Origin: Brevundimonas sp. Root608
GTDB lineage: Bacteria; Pseudomonadota; Alphaproteobacteria; Caulobacterales; Caulobacteraceae
Direction of reading: 5' to 3'
Assembly (NCBI RefSeq): GCF_001427825.1
Contig: NZ_LMGT01000006.1
Coordinates: 124,001 to 188,000 of the forward strand
Length of the DNA stretch: 64,000 nucleotides
Shown here: in pieces, positions 42,467-52,149 of the stretch
Position numbering within the stretch: the stretch's first letter is position 1
Layout: each line of letters opens with the position of its first letter
The notes under the pieces: model-generated
Seen by the model: the letters and a program-made list of their open reading frames with translations, nothing else
Databases searched by the model: none
What the model was told of the DNA's origin: nothing
Program-made: the position numbers and the translations under genes

Positions 42467-44212
42467 ATGCGCAATATTTTGAATTGGCTTTGCTTCGATG
42501 AGCGGCTCGATCGCAGCGCGCGTCTAAGCCGCAAGAAGTTCTGGGTGAGAACGGCGCTCTTCATCGTAATTTCGGGCGTCCTTTTTCAGTTTCTGAGCCC
42601 GCTTCAGGTCGGAGCCTGGCTTCTCCTGATGTTGGCGGCGGAGGCCGCGCTGACGATCGCCTGCCTCCCGAAATTCATGGCGAGTCATCCCAACACCTCG
42701 CGCGCGCTGCGAATGGGGGCTTCGGCCGTCACCGCGATCGGCTGGTGCGCCGGTTCCCTGCTGCTCGTGGGCACCCATCAGCCGGCCCCGAGCATGGTGG
42801 GCGTGGCCCTGGTCGCCGGGGTCGCGGTCTATGCGATCGGCTCCTGCTTCAGAACCCCCATCCACATGCTCGCCTGTGGTCTCCCCCCGGCCGTGGCGCT
42901 CCTGGCGACGCCCTGGGTCATTCCCCTCACCCCGGCGGAGTTGATCGCAAGCCAGGTCGCCATGGTGGTCGTCGTCGGATTTGGCGCAGCAACCGCGGTC
43001 AGCGCCGTCATCACACACCAGCGCCTGTTCATGACCTCGGCGGCCGTCAAGTACCAGAAGCGTCAGGCGGATGCCGCGAACAAGGCCAAGAGCGTCTTCC
43101 TCGCGAACATGTCGCACGAAATTCGCACGCCCCTGAACGGCGTCGTGGCGATGGCCGATGCTCTCTCCCGTCGGTCGCTCGACCCGGAGGCGGCGTACAT
43201 GGTGCAGACCATCCGTTCGTCGGGGGAAAGCCTGGAAAGGCTGTTGTCCGATATCCTCGACGCGGCCCGGATTGATTCAGGCAAGCTCGCTGTCGAGCAG
43301 ATTCCCTTCCATGTCGGCGACACGGTCCGTTCCGCCGTCGCCCTCCATCAGGCGCAGGCGTCCGACAAGGGGACCCTGCTGACGGTCGATATCGTCCCGG
43401 AAGCGGATGAGCACTTCCTCGGCGATCCCGTCCGCATTCGCCAGATCATCAGCAATTTCGTATCGAACGCGATCAAATTCACGGCCCGCGGGGAGGTGCG
43501 CGTGACCGTGAGCCTGAGCGAGAACCTGCTCACCCTTGCGGTTGAGGACACGGGAATCGGGTTCGACGCCACGCATACCGACATCTTCGGCCGCTTCCAG
43601 CAGGCGGACGGCACCATCACCCGGCGCTATGGCGGCACGGGCCTCGGATTGGCCATTTGTGCGGAACTCGCCAGCCTGATGGGAGGAACGGTCGACTGCT
43701 CCAGCACGCTCGGGGCGGGTTCGCGCTTCTGGACCACATTGCCTCTCGCGCGAGCAGAGGCCCCGTCCCAGCCAGAGGAGAGTCCGGCAAACCCCGTCGA
43801 GGCGCCCGGGTTGAGGATCCTCATCGCGGACGATCACCCGGTGAACCGCAAGGTCCTCGAAATGATGCTGGCCCCCTCGGGCTGCGAACTGGTCCAGGTC
43901 GAGGACGGCGCCGAGGCTGTCGCCGCCTGCCTCGCCGAAAACTTCGACGTGATCCTGATGGATATGCAGATGCCGGTCATGGACGGCGTTTCGGCGGTCA
44001 GGGAAATCCGCCGGCTCGAAAAAACCCGCGGGTCCGCCCGGACGCCGATTATCATGGTGACCGCGAACGCTCTCCCGGAGCACGTCGCCGCGAGCGCAGC
44101 GGCCGGCGCCGACAGCCACATCTCCAAGCCCGTGCGGATTGATGCGCTTCACCGGGCGATAGAGAGCGCCCTTGCCGGCCCTGTCGCGGCAGCGGAGTCA
44201 GCGGCGGCCTAG
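42467..44212 (+). CDS. Hybrid sensor histidine kinase with receiver domain
   Basis: The protein has 581 residues. About six membrane helices cover residues 28-185 and form an unclassified input module. HisKA follows with H217 in [11 protein letters not shown]. HATPase has [12 protein letters not shown] and GTGLGLAI. A receiver domain spans about 450-570, with phospho-acceptor D499 in [12 protein letters not shown]. No Hpt protein or output regulator is next to it. Its C-terminal receiver implies a phosphorelay to a distant partner. Confidence 0.9.
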   Translation: MRNILNWLCFDERLDRSARLSRKKFWVRTALFIVISGVLFQFLSPLQVGAWLLLMLAAEAALTIACLPKFMASHPNTSRALRMGASAVTAIGWCAGSLLLVGTHQPAPSMVGVALVAGVAVYAIGSCFRTPIHMLACGLPPAVALLATPWVIPLTPAELIASQVAMVVVVGFGAATAVSAVITHQRLFMTSAAVKYQKRQADAANKAKSVFLANMSHEIRTPLNGVVAMADALSRRSLDPEAAYMVQTIRSSGESLERLLSDILDAARIDSGKLAVEQIPFHVGDTVRSAVALHQAQASDKGTLLTVDIVPEADEHFLGDPVRIRQIISNFVSNAIKFTARGEVRVTVSLSENLLTLAVEDTGIGFDATHTDIFGRFQQADGTITRRYGGTGLGLAICAELASLMGGTVDCSSTLGAGSRFWTTLPLARAEAPSQPEESPANPVEAPGLRILIADDHPVNRKVLEMMLAPSGCELVQVEDGAEAVAACLAENFDVILMDMQMPVMDGVSAVREIRRLEKTRGSARTPIIMVTANALPEHVAASAAAGADSHISKPVRIDALHRAIESALAGPVAAAESAAA

Positions 44213-44276
44213 AGCACCCGATCGGCTCTCACAGCCCGGCCTACATCTTCTCCATCGTATGGCTTAGGCTCGCCAC

Positions 44277-44330
44277 ACGTCCGCTTTCCAGCCTTAGGCG
44301 ACGGTCGGCTTCCGACCCATTGCGGACGTT
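44277..44330 (+). repeat. 54-bp repeat, copy A
   Basis: It begins ACGTCCGCTTTCCAGCC and ends TTGCGGACGTT; the ends form a 7-bp terminal inverted repeat (CGTCCGC/GCGGACG). It is 46/54 identical to copy B at 44837. It lies between the 3' ends of the hybrid kinase and the convergent lipoprotein gene. Confidence 0.8.
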
Positions 44331-44338
44331 AGCGGGTC

Positions 44339-44815
44339 CTAGCTCTCCGGGGGGAAGTCCCGGAACCGCCAACCGCCTTCTCCGTCCGGGACCAGAATGG
44401 CCTGTTCTCTCGAAACGCATCTGTTGATGGGCTGGCCCATGTTCACATTGATGCTGTTTACCGGTCGCATCTCGACCCCCTCGTCGTAGAGGAACGCGAA
44501 AGCGGAACTCGGCCCTGATCTGTAAGCCGCCGCATCAAACAAGCTCTCAAACGCCTCCTCGCCGGGGAGCGCGGCTTGGCCGGGCAACATGTCCGCTGGT
44601 CGTTGCTCACCAACGACGCAAACCATAGTCCAGCCACCCGGCTCCATTGAGGTGACCGCAATAGGTTGGCCATCCGCCAAAGCTGCTGAAATCGCTTTGT
44701 CGAATGAGTGATCCGCGACTGACATCGGCGGTGGTGCGCCGCAGGCGGACACTCCGGCCACCGCAAACACCGTGGCGAAAAGAGAAATGGTAGGAGAGCG
44801 TCGGCGAATAGTCAT
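44339..44815 (-). CDS. Small putative lipoprotein, unknown
   Basis: The protein has 158 residues from ATG 44815. A basic start and hydrophobic core are followed by VSAC, a fair lipobox. The mature part has four Cys in all and no family I recognise. Segments such as AVTSMEPGGWTMVCVVGEQR and INRCVSREQAILVPDGEGG look folded. It is flanked by copies A and B of the 54-bp repeat. Base use is less GC-rich than in neighbouring core genes. Confidence 0.6.
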   Translation of the reverse strand: MTIRRRSPTISLFATVFAVAGVSACGAPPPMSVADHSFDKAISAALADGQPIAVTSMEPGGWTMVCVVGEQRPADMLPGQAALPGEEAFESLFDAAAYRSGPSSAFAFLYDEGVEMRPVNSINVNMGQPINRCVSREQAILVPDGEGGWRFRDFPPES

Positions 44816-44836
44816 GGCGGTAGCTTCCACCAATCG

Positions 44837-44890
44837 ACGTCCGCTTACCACCCTTAGGCAACAGTCGGCTCCCGACCCGTTGCAGACATT
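44837..44890 (+). repeat. 54-bp repeat, copy B
   Basis: It begins ACGTCCGCTTACCACCC and ends GTTGCAGACATT. It lies in the divergent gap between two lipoprotein genes. It differs from copy A at 8 of 54 positions and is in the same orientation. Confidence 0.8.
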
Positions 44891-44937
44891 GCTCCACCCG
44901 CTATGGTCATGCCTTGGGCTCGCGGAGGTTGAGGGTG

Positions 44938-45231
44938 ATGAAGTTATTCAAGGTGGCGTTGGCGGCGCTGGCTCTGGTCGGATGCTCGTCACCGTCCTCG
45001 ACCCACACGCTCGAAGTGGAAGGAGCGCCCGGCGAGGTGGCGCGCTTCGTCGCTGCCGAAGAAGCCCGAAACGCCAGCACGGAAGTCCGATATCAGGCGG
45101 GGGCAAACAAAGCTGTCTTCTCCGTCCCGACAGTCCAAGCACAGTCCGAGATGAGGCTAAGGGCAACTGCCGCCAAGCTGGCGGTTGGAACCCGGAGCGC
45201 AACCAGTTGGGGCTTCAATCCCGACTCCTAA
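44938..45231 (+). CDS. Small putative lipoprotein, unknown
   Basis: The protein has 97 residues from ATG 44938, with GAGGGTG ahead. MKLFKVALAALALVGCSS is a clear lipoprotein signal with the acylated Cys at 16. The short mature domain (about 80 residues) matches no family known to me. It diverges from the lipoprotein gene at 44339-44815 and precedes repeat copy C. It was probably gained with this block. Confidence 0.65.
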   Translation: MKLFKVALAALALVGCSSPSSTHTLEVEGAPGEVARFVAAEEARNASTEVRYQAGANKAVFSVPTVQAQSEMRLRATAAKLAVGTRSATSWGFNPDS

Positions 45232-45233
45232 GC

Positions 45234-45287
45234 AGGTCCGCTTCCCACCCTTAGGCGACAACCCGCTCCTGACCCAAAGCGGACTAG
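45234..45287 (+). repeat. 54-bp repeat, copy C
   Basis: It begins AGGTCCGCTTCCCACCC and ends near AGCGGACTA. It is more diverged than A and B but aligns over the whole length in the same orientation. It sits upstream of the HWE kinase. Confidence 0.7.
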
Positions 45288-45346
45288 GCTCTTTGCCTTG
45301 GGATCGTTCTTTGCCAAACTCAGCGCCAATCTAGGGCGTAATCTTC

Positions 45347-46831
45347 TTGGTACCGACTGATACTCTCGAGCTCGTGCTCGCCACGTCCATGGATGCGGTT
45401 GTAGTGATGCGTTCCGATGGGACCGTCGCTGAGTGGAGCGACGAGGCTGCCCGAGTGTTCGGCTGGGACCGTGCCGATGTCTTAGATCAGGAAATGGCGC
45501 AGTTCATCGTGCCCGCCCATTTTCGGGAGCGGCACCACGCCGGCCTGAGGCACTATCTGACATCTGGTGAAGGGCCGGTGCTTCGGACCAGAATCGAGAT
45601 CACGGCGTTGCGGCGGTCTGGCGAGGAGTTCCCGATAGAGCTTTCCATCTCCCCTGTGCGTCTCGGGAGCGAAGAGGTGTTCCTAGCCTTCATCAGGGAC
45701 GTGTCCTCGTCGAAGGCCACCATGGAGGCGTTGGAACGAAGGGCCCACGAAGCGGCTCTGTTGCACCGGGTCGCCAGCGTTGCAGCGGAGTCCGGTTCGT
45801 TGGATGACGTGATCCAGCTTTGCCTAGAATCTATCTGTGACCTTCTCGGTTGGCCTATTGGTCATGCGTTTCTCGCACGTCCGGAATCCGAACATCTGTC
45901 GGATCATTTTTGGACCGGGGACGTCTTGGACTACGGAAACCTAAGAGAGGCGACTAAACGCACCCGGTTCCCACGCGGCTACGGCCTTCCCGGGAGGGTC
46001 TGGGCGGGAACGAAAAGCGAGTGGATCGATGACGCGGACATGGCGCAGAAGTTCGTTCGCGGAGATAGCCGTGATCTCGGCATCGGGGCTGCCTTCGCCA
46101 TACCAATCACTGCGCGAGGGCAAGTGGTGGCGGTACTCGAGTTCTTCTCGCCTGTTCCTATGCGAAAGGAGCCTGATCGCGTCCTGGTCGCCGAAACCAT
46201 AGCGGCCCAAGCCGGGCGGGCGCTGGAGCGTGAGAGGGACCGGCAGCATCAGCTGCTCCTTCTCGGGGAACTGGATCACCGGACGAAGAACCTGTTGGCG
46301 GTCGTGTCCAGTATGGCGGCGCTAACCGCCAGAGACGCAGTGAGCGTCAAATCCTATACTCAGGATTTCACCCAAAGGCTGACAAGCCTGTCTGCTTCGC
46401 ACAGCCTTCTGACGAAATCCCAATGGGGCGCGACGGACATACGCGAGTTGATCAACGACGTGGTGGGGGTGCACCTCTCACGGCAGAGCCCCCAGCTCCA
46501 GATCGAGGGTTGCGAGCTGTACGTAGAGGCGAAGACCGCGTTGAGCTTGGGGCTCATCTTCCACGAGTTGGCCACCAACGCAGTCAAATATGGTGCTCTC
46601 GGAAAGCCAAACGGCACGATCACCATCACCTGCGAAGCTCTGTCGGAGCCGTCATCACTGACCCGCATTGCGTGGCGCGAAATGGGCGTCGGCCCCTGTC
46701 GGAAGCCTGAGCGAACGGGCTTCGGTACAAAGCTCATCCAAACGAGTGCCCGGCACGACCTCGGCGGCAATGTGGAGGTTACCTATTCCGACGACGGGAT
46801 GATCTATGAGATCGTGTTCCCGGCGGCCTGA
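45347..46831 (+). CDS. PAS-GAF HWE-type sensor histidine kinase
   Basis: The protein has 494 residues, cytoplasmic. A PAS domain (about 5-125) and GAF domain (about 140-290) precede the kinase core. ELDHRTKNLLAVVSSMAA contains the phospho-acceptor H311, and FHELATNAVKYGAL at about 406-419 is the HWE/HisKA_2 ATP-binding block. The start is a TTG at 45347, placed so that the PAS domain is whole; ATG 45389 would cut it. This class often senses light or stress and feeds the PhyR pathway. Less GC-biased codon use than neighbouring core genes suggests acquisition. Confidence 0.88.
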   Translation: MVPTDTLELVLATSMDAVVVMRSDGTVAEWSDEAARVFGWDRADVLDQEMAQFIVPAHFRERHHAGLRHYLTSGEGPVLRTRIEITALRRSGEEFPIELSISPVRLGSEEVFLAFIRDVSSSKATMEALERRAHEAALLHRVASVAAESGSLDDVIQLCLESICDLLGWPIGHAFLARPESEHLSDHFWTGDVLDYGNLREATKRTRFPRGYGLPGRVWAGTKSEWIDDADMAQKFVRGDSRDLGIGAAFAIPITARGQVVAVLEFFSPVPMRKEPDRVLVAETIAAQAGRALERERDRQHQLLLLGELDHRTKNLLAVVSSMAALTARDAVSVKSYTQDFTQRLTSLSASHSLLTKSQWGATDIRELINDVVGVHLSRQSPQLQIEGCELYVEAKTALSLGLIFHELATNAVKYGALGKPNGTITITCEALSEPSSLTRIAWREMGVGPCRKPERTGFGTKLIQTSARHDLGGNVEVTYSDDGMIYEIVFPAA

Positions 46832-46921
46832 TGGCCGTTGAGGCCGGTGAAGGCACCGCACACTCGAGGTGCCTGTTACACCCTAAGAGTGACCGGCATG
46901 GCACGACTGCTCGGGGGGTCA

Positions 46922-46964
46922 GCGTCCGCTTTCCACCCAAAGGCGACCTCCGGAACGTCCGCTT
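46922..46964 (+). repeat. 54-bp repeat, partial copy D
   Basis: It begins GCGTCCGCTTTCCACCC and matches copies A-C for about 28 bp, then diverges; ACGTCCGCTT recurs at its end. It lies between the HWE kinase and recN, closing the block. Confidence 0.6.
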
Positions 46965-46988
46965 GAAGAGGCGCGCCCCGTCGTCCCC

Positions 46989-48689
46989 TTACCCGATCAG
47001 CGACCGCGCCGCCGCCCGCGCCTCGTCGGTGACCACCGCCCCCGACAGCATGCGGGCGATCTCCTCGCGGCGGGCGTCGTCGTCCAGCGTGTCGACGGTC
47101 GTCGTGGTCATGCCGCCCGCGTCGGCCTTGCGGACCTTCCAGTGGGCGTGGCCGCGAGCGGCGACCTGGGGGCTGTGGGTCACGACCAGGACCTGGGCGC
47201 CATGCGACAGCCGTTGCAGGCGCGCCCCGACGGCCGAGGCGACGGCGCCGCCCACGCCCTGGTCGACCTCGTCGAAGATCATCACCGGCTGGCGCTGGTC
47301 CTCGCGCCCGGCCAGCGCCGCCTTCATGGCCAGGGCGAAGCGGGCCAGCTCGCCGCCCGAGGCGATGGCGTCCAGCGGGCCGAAGGCGGTTCCGGCGTTG
47401 GTGGCGATCTCGAAGCGGACGGTCTCGACGCCCAGCGGTCCCCGGCGGCCTTCGGTCACGGGCTCGAAGGCGACGCGGAAGCGGGCGCGGTCCAGTTTCA
47501 GCGGCCCCAGTTCGGTCATCACCGAGGCGGTCAGACGGTCGGCGGCGGCCTCGCGCGCCGAGGTCAGCAGCATCGCCGCCACATCATAGGCCTCGCGCGC
47601 GGCCGAGGCGGCGCGTTCGGCGGCGGTGATGGCCTCGGCGCCGTCCTCGATCAGGCGCAGCTTCTCGCGGAAGCGGACGCGCAGCACGGGCAGACTCTCG
47701 ACCGACGTATTCAGCTTGCGGGCGGCGGCGCGCAGGGCGAACAGCCGCTCCTCGGCCTTGTCGAGCCGACCCGGCTCGAAGTCGAAGGCGTTGGCGGCGG
47801 CGTCGACGCAGGCGATGGCCTCCTCGGCCTCGACCATGGTCCGGTCGATGGCTTCCGCCGCGGCGGACAGTTTCTGCAGCAGCGGGTGCTCGGGATCCGT
47901 CCCCGCCTGGCCGGCCCGCTGGCGCGCGTGCTCGACGGCGCGCAGGGCCGCCGACAGCTTCTGGGACAGCTTGTCGCCGCCCAGCTGGGTGCGGGCGTCC
48001 GCCAGGTCGCCGATGGCCTTTTCCGCCGCGCCGAGGATGGCGCGTTCGCCGGCCAGTTCGGTCTCCTCGTCGGGGCGGGGGTCGAGTTCGTCGAGCTCGG
48101 CGAGGTTCTGCGTCAGCTCCTCGGCGTGGGCGGCGGCGTCGGCCGCGGCGGCCCTGAGGTCCGAGACGGCGCGTTCGGCGGTCTTCAGCCGGTCGGCGGC
48201 GCCGGCCACGCCGTCCAGCTGGGGCTGCAGGCCGCCGTAGTTGTCGAGCAGGGCGCGGTGGGTCTTCCAGTCCAGCAGGCCGACGGTCTCGTGCTGGCCG
48301 TGGACCTCGACCAGGGCCTGACCGATCTCGCGCAGGGCGGTCACGCCCGCCGGCTGGTCGTTGACGAAGGCGCGGCTGCGGCCGTCGGCGGCCACGGTGC
48401 GACGCAGGATCAGCTCCTCGCCCGGGGCGACGTCGAAGCCGCGCTCGACGATCATGGCGATCAGGGCGGGGTCGTCAGGGGCGGTGAAGACGGCGGTGGC
48501 CGAGGCCTGTTTGGCCCCCGCCCGCACCAGTCCGGCGTCCGCGCGCGCCCCCAGCGCCAGGCCGAGGGCGTCGAGAATGATCGACTTGCCGGCCCCGGTC
48601 TCGCCGGTCAGCACGGTCAGGCCGCCGTCGACCTCGAGGTCGAGCGCGTCGACCAGCACGATGTCGCGGATGGAGAGGGCGGTCAGCAT
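46989..48689 (-). CDS. recN: DNA repair protein RecN
   Basis: The protein has 566 residues. Walker A GETGAGKS is at 29-36. Long coiled-coil arms fill the middle, and the C-terminal ATPase half has SGGELARFALAMKAAL and VMIFDEVDQGVGG. It is an SMC-like protein that tethers broken DNA ends during recombinational repair. I chose ATG 48689 with GGAGG 8 nt ahead over a slightly longer frame at 48704. A repeat element separates it from bamD. Confidence 0.95.
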   Translation of the reverse strand: MLTALSIRDIVLVDALDLEVDGGLTVLTGETGAGKSIILDALGLALGARADAGLVRAGAKQASATAVFTAPDDPALIAMIVERGFDVAPGEELILRRTVAADGRSRAFVNDQPAGVTALREIGQALVEVHGQHETVGLLDWKTHRALLDNYGGLQPQLDGVAGAADRLKTAERAVSDLRAAAADAAAHAEELTQNLAELDELDPRPDEETELAGERAILGAAEKAIGDLADARTQLGGDKLSQKLSAALRAVEHARQRAGQAGTDPEHPLLQKLSAAAEAIDRTMVEAEEAIACVDAAANAFDFEPGRLDKAEERLFALRAAARKLNTSVESLPVLRVRFREKLRLIEDGAEAITAAERAASAAREAYDVAAMLLTSAREAAADRLTASVMTELGPLKLDRARFRVAFEPVTEGRRGPLGVETVRFEIATNAGTAFGPLDAIASGGELARFALAMKAALAGREDQRQPVMIFDEVDQGVGGAVASAVGARLQRLSHGAQVLVVTHSPQVAARGHAHWKVRKADAGGMTTTTVDTLDDDARREEIARMLSGAVVTDEARAAARSLIG

Positions 48690-48704
48690 GCGAACACCCT
48701 CCAT

Positions 48705-48840
48705 CCGTCACCCTCGGGCTTGTCCCGAGGGCCCATTTGTCCGGGGCAGGAGAGATGGGCGTGGGACAAAGCGAATCGTTTCACCGGCGACGCCGGAGAA
48801 TGCTGACCAATGGGTCCTCGGGACAAGCCCGAGATGACGG
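48705..48840. repeat. 136-bp paired inverted-repeat (REP-like) element, copy 2
   Basis: Left arm 48705-48737 contains CCTCGGGCTTGTCCCGAGG. The right arm near 48809-48840 is its inverted copy, with a few differences. The arms belong to the same family as those of copy 1 at 3863-3999. It separates recN from bamD and may form terminator-like hairpins. Confidence 0.8.
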
Positions 48841-48851
48841 GTCGTTGAAGA

Positions 48852-49697
48852 TCAGCCCGGGATGATCCGGCGCAGCCAGCTTTCACGCTGGCCGGTCGGG
48901 GCGACGTCGGGCTGGCGGCCGTCCTCGGTCAGCAGGGCGTAGGCCTCGGCGTACCAGGGGCTGCCGGGATAGTTGAAGCCGAGCACGGCGCCGTTGCGGG
49001 TCGCCTCTTCCTTCAGGCCCAGCGTCAGATTGACCTCGACCAGACGGTACAGGGCCTCGGGGGTGTGCGAGGTGCGCTGGTAGGCTTCGTTGTCGATCAC
49101 GGTCTTGTAGCGGTTGAGCGCCGCCAGCGGCTGGCCGGCGCGCTGGTAGTAGCGGCCGATGGCCATTTCCTTGCCGGCCAGCTGGTCGTTGACCATGTCG
49201 ATCTTGACCGTGGCGTCGATGGCGTAGGACGTGCCGGGATAGCGGCGCTGCACATCCTTCAGCCCGTCGAGGGCCGCCTGGGCATAGCCCTGGTCGCGGC
49301 CGACGTCGGTGATCTGTTCGAAATTGCACAGGGCCTTCATGTAGAAGGCGTAGGGCGCGCTGGGATTGCCTGGGAAGAGCTGGATGAACCGGTCCGACGC
49401 GGCGATGGCGTCGGCGTAGTTGTTGTTCTGGTAGTAGGCGTAGATCTGCATCAGGATCGCGCGGCGCGACCATTCCGAATACGGATGCTGGCGCTCGACC
49501 TCCTGGAAATAGTCGATCGCGTCGGCCCAGCGCTGGCTCTGCAGGCGCTGGTAGCCGGTGTTGTAGAGCGCCTCGACCGGGCGCTCCTCATAGGCCAGAC
49601 GCGGACGATTGGTGCGGCCGCTACAGGCCGAGATCGTCAGGGCCGAAACAGCCACGGTGGCCAGGATCAGGCCGGCGCGGAAATTGTAAGCAGGCAA
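48852..49697 (-). CDS. bamD: Outer membrane assembly factor BamD
   Basis: The protein has 281 residues. The lipobox ISAC gives an acylated Cys near residue 25. Tetratricopeptide repeats follow: LYNTGYQRLQSQRWADAIDY, FQEVERQHPYSEWSRRA and later copies. It is an essential partner of BamA in inserting barrel proteins into the outer membrane. There is no ATG; I prefer TTG 49697 with GAGG 6 nt ahead over TTG 49709. Either way the signal peptide is intact. Confidence 0.9.
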   Translation of the reverse strand: MPAYNFRAGLILATVAVSALTISACSGRTNRPRLAYEERPVEALYNTGYQRLQSQRWADAIDYFQEVERQHPYSEWSRRAILMQIYAYYQNNNYADAIAASDRFIQLFPGNPSAPYAFYMKALCNFEQITDVGRDQGYAQAALDGLKDVQRRYPGTSYAIDATVKIDMVNDQLAGKEMAIGRYYQRAGQPLAALNRYKTVIDNEAYQRTSHTPEALYRLVEVNLTLGLKEEATRNGAVLGFNYPGSPWYAEAYALLTEDGRQPDVAPTGQRESWLRRIIPG

Positions 49698-49915
49698 GGA
49701 CGACCTCAAAATTCAAGCCGGCGAGCGCGAACCCGTCGGCGCCCCCGGAAACGAGACGCGATCTCTACACCAGCGGACTTGTCCGCGCCAATGCGCGAAG
49801 AAGACCTGCAAAAAGACGCGTCGCGCCTTGTGGCCGGCCCATCCGCTGGTATGTAGCGCGCCAGCGCCACGGCGGCATTCTCAGCCCGGCGATGACGGCG
49901 AAAGGATGACCGGAC

Positions 49916-50851
<936 letters not shown>

Positions 50852-50921
50852 CCGATTCGCCTGCCTCAAATTGGCCGGGAGCGCGTTCTCTGCTCCACGA
50901 CGGACAGTTCGAGGAGACTCC

Positions 50922-52061
50922 ATGCATTCGGCAATGATGCGACGCGGCCTATCGCTGGCCGCCCTGTGCGCGGCCGCGGTTCTGGCGGGCTGCGCCTCGG
51001 GCAAGGCCGAAGCCGAGGCCGAGGCCGCGCGCGTCGCCGAGGCCGCCGCCCTGGCCGCGCGGACGCCGCCGGCGATCAACCTGTCGCAAGGCGTCGCCGA
51101 GGACGCGGCGGTCTATCTCGCCTTCGCCCGCGACATCGCCACCATCCGCGGCGGCTTTGAAAACCCCGAAGCGATCCAGGCCGCCCTGCGCAAGGGTTCG
51201 GCCTATGATCCCGGCCAGATTTCGCGCGGCATGGTGGCCTACGCCTCCATCGTCGCCCTGCAATCGCCGGCGTTCGTCGCCGGCGTCAACCAGTACGGCG
51301 TCAACCCGACGGGCCGGCAGAAGATGATCGCCGACATCGTCGCCGACCCGCGCACCGCCTCATACATGCCGGGCGCGGACGAGGCGGCCGGCCTGATCAT
51401 GGCGGCCCTGGACGCCGACATCGACGCCCTGACCGCGGCGGCCAACTCGGTGGAGAACGACGCCTATGCGGTCCAGGCCGACGGCCGGCGGTCGTGGGCG
51501 ATCGCCCATATCACCGACCGCGAAACCCGGTTGGCCGGCGCCAAGGCCCTTTCGGGCCAGACCATGCTGCCCTCGGCCACGGAGTCGGCCCGCCTGTTCG
51601 CCGCGGGCAACAGCGGCGCCGGCGTGACCATCGCGGGGTCGCGGCGTCGCGAGGCCCCCTATCCGCCGGTGGTGGCGAACGCCCTCGCCCTCGCCGCCCT
51701 GGCGGCCCTCGGCGCCGCCGGCGAGGATGCGCGGGCCAATACCGCCGCCCTGCAGTCCGAGCCGGTCAGCAACAACTGCCTGAACGAGTCCAAACTGAAC
51801 CTCTACCAGTGCCTGGCGGCGTCCCGGCCCAGCTACGAGGACATGTTCTGCGTCGGGCGGCATATCGTGCGCGATCTGGCGACCTGCACCCGCAGCGCGG
51901 CCCTGCCGGCGGCGACCGTCACGGTGTCGGACATCGTTCCCGCCGGGCCTCCCCGACCGGCGATCGTCACCGCGCCGCTGGACCCGCCCGAGCGCACGCC
52001 CGTCTCGCCGACCCAGCAGCTGAATATCGGGACCGGCGCGCCGATCCCGCTGGCGGATTAG
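50922..52061 (+). CDS. Four-cysteine lipoprotein, first of a tandem pair
   Basis: The protein has 379 residues from ATG 50922, with GAGGAG ahead. Lipobox LAGC follows a basic, hydrophobic start. An Ala/Glu helix (about 27-50) leads to a helical domain with AVYLAFARDIATIRGGFENP. C286, C297, C310 and C322 have the same spacing as in its neighbour, and CLAASRPSYEDMFCVGRH is nearly identical in both. The C-terminus is a Pro/Thr tail. Family and function are unknown to me. Its position between prs and rplY suggests it was inserted into a conserved housekeeping run. Confidence 0.72.
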   Translation: MHSAMMRRGLSLAALCAAAVLAGCASGKAEAEAEAARVAEAAALAARTPPAINLSQGVAEDAAVYLAFARDIATIRGGFENPEAIQAALRKGSAYDPGQISRGMVAYASIVALQSPAFVAGVNQYGVNPTGRQKMIADIVADPRTASYMPGADEAAGLIMAALDADIDALTAAANSVENDAYAVQADGRRSWAIAHITDRETRLAGAKALSGQTMLPSATESARLFAAGNSGAGVTIAGSRRREAPYPPVVANALALAALAALGAAGEDARANTAALQSEPVSNNCLNESKLNLYQCLAASRPSYEDMFCVGRHIVRDLATCTRSAALPAATVTVSDIVPAGPPRPAIVTAPLDPPERTPVSPTQQLNIGTGAPIPLAD

Positions 52062-52082
52062 TGATCGGCAAACGATTCGCGG

Positions 52083-52126
52083 CGCCTTATAAGGCGTCTT
52101 GAGTTTCGGCGTCCCGCGAAGACGCC
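52083..52126 (+). promoter_or_regulatory. Two mutually exclusive hairpins between the tandem lipoprotein genes
   Basis: CGCCTTATAAGGCG (52083-52096) is a perfect palindrome. GGCGTCTT (52093-52100) pairs perfectly with AAGACGCC (52119-52126). The two structures share bases, so only one can form. The first has a T-rich tail, TCTTGAGTTT. The arrangement resembles an attenuator or a weak terminator before the second gene. Confidence 0.5.
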
Positions 52127-52149
52127 GTGAGTGAGCTGGGGAATCTCGG

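Noticed and set aside
42204-42467. An 87-codon frame before the hybrid kinase
   Set aside because: Composition is repeat-like, there is no family resemblance, and no ribosome site precedes the ATG.
44277-45287. 54-bp repeats as integron attC sites
   Set aside because: No integrase gene is in view and the internal structure does not show the paired R and L boxes of attC; only terminal inverted ends are seen.
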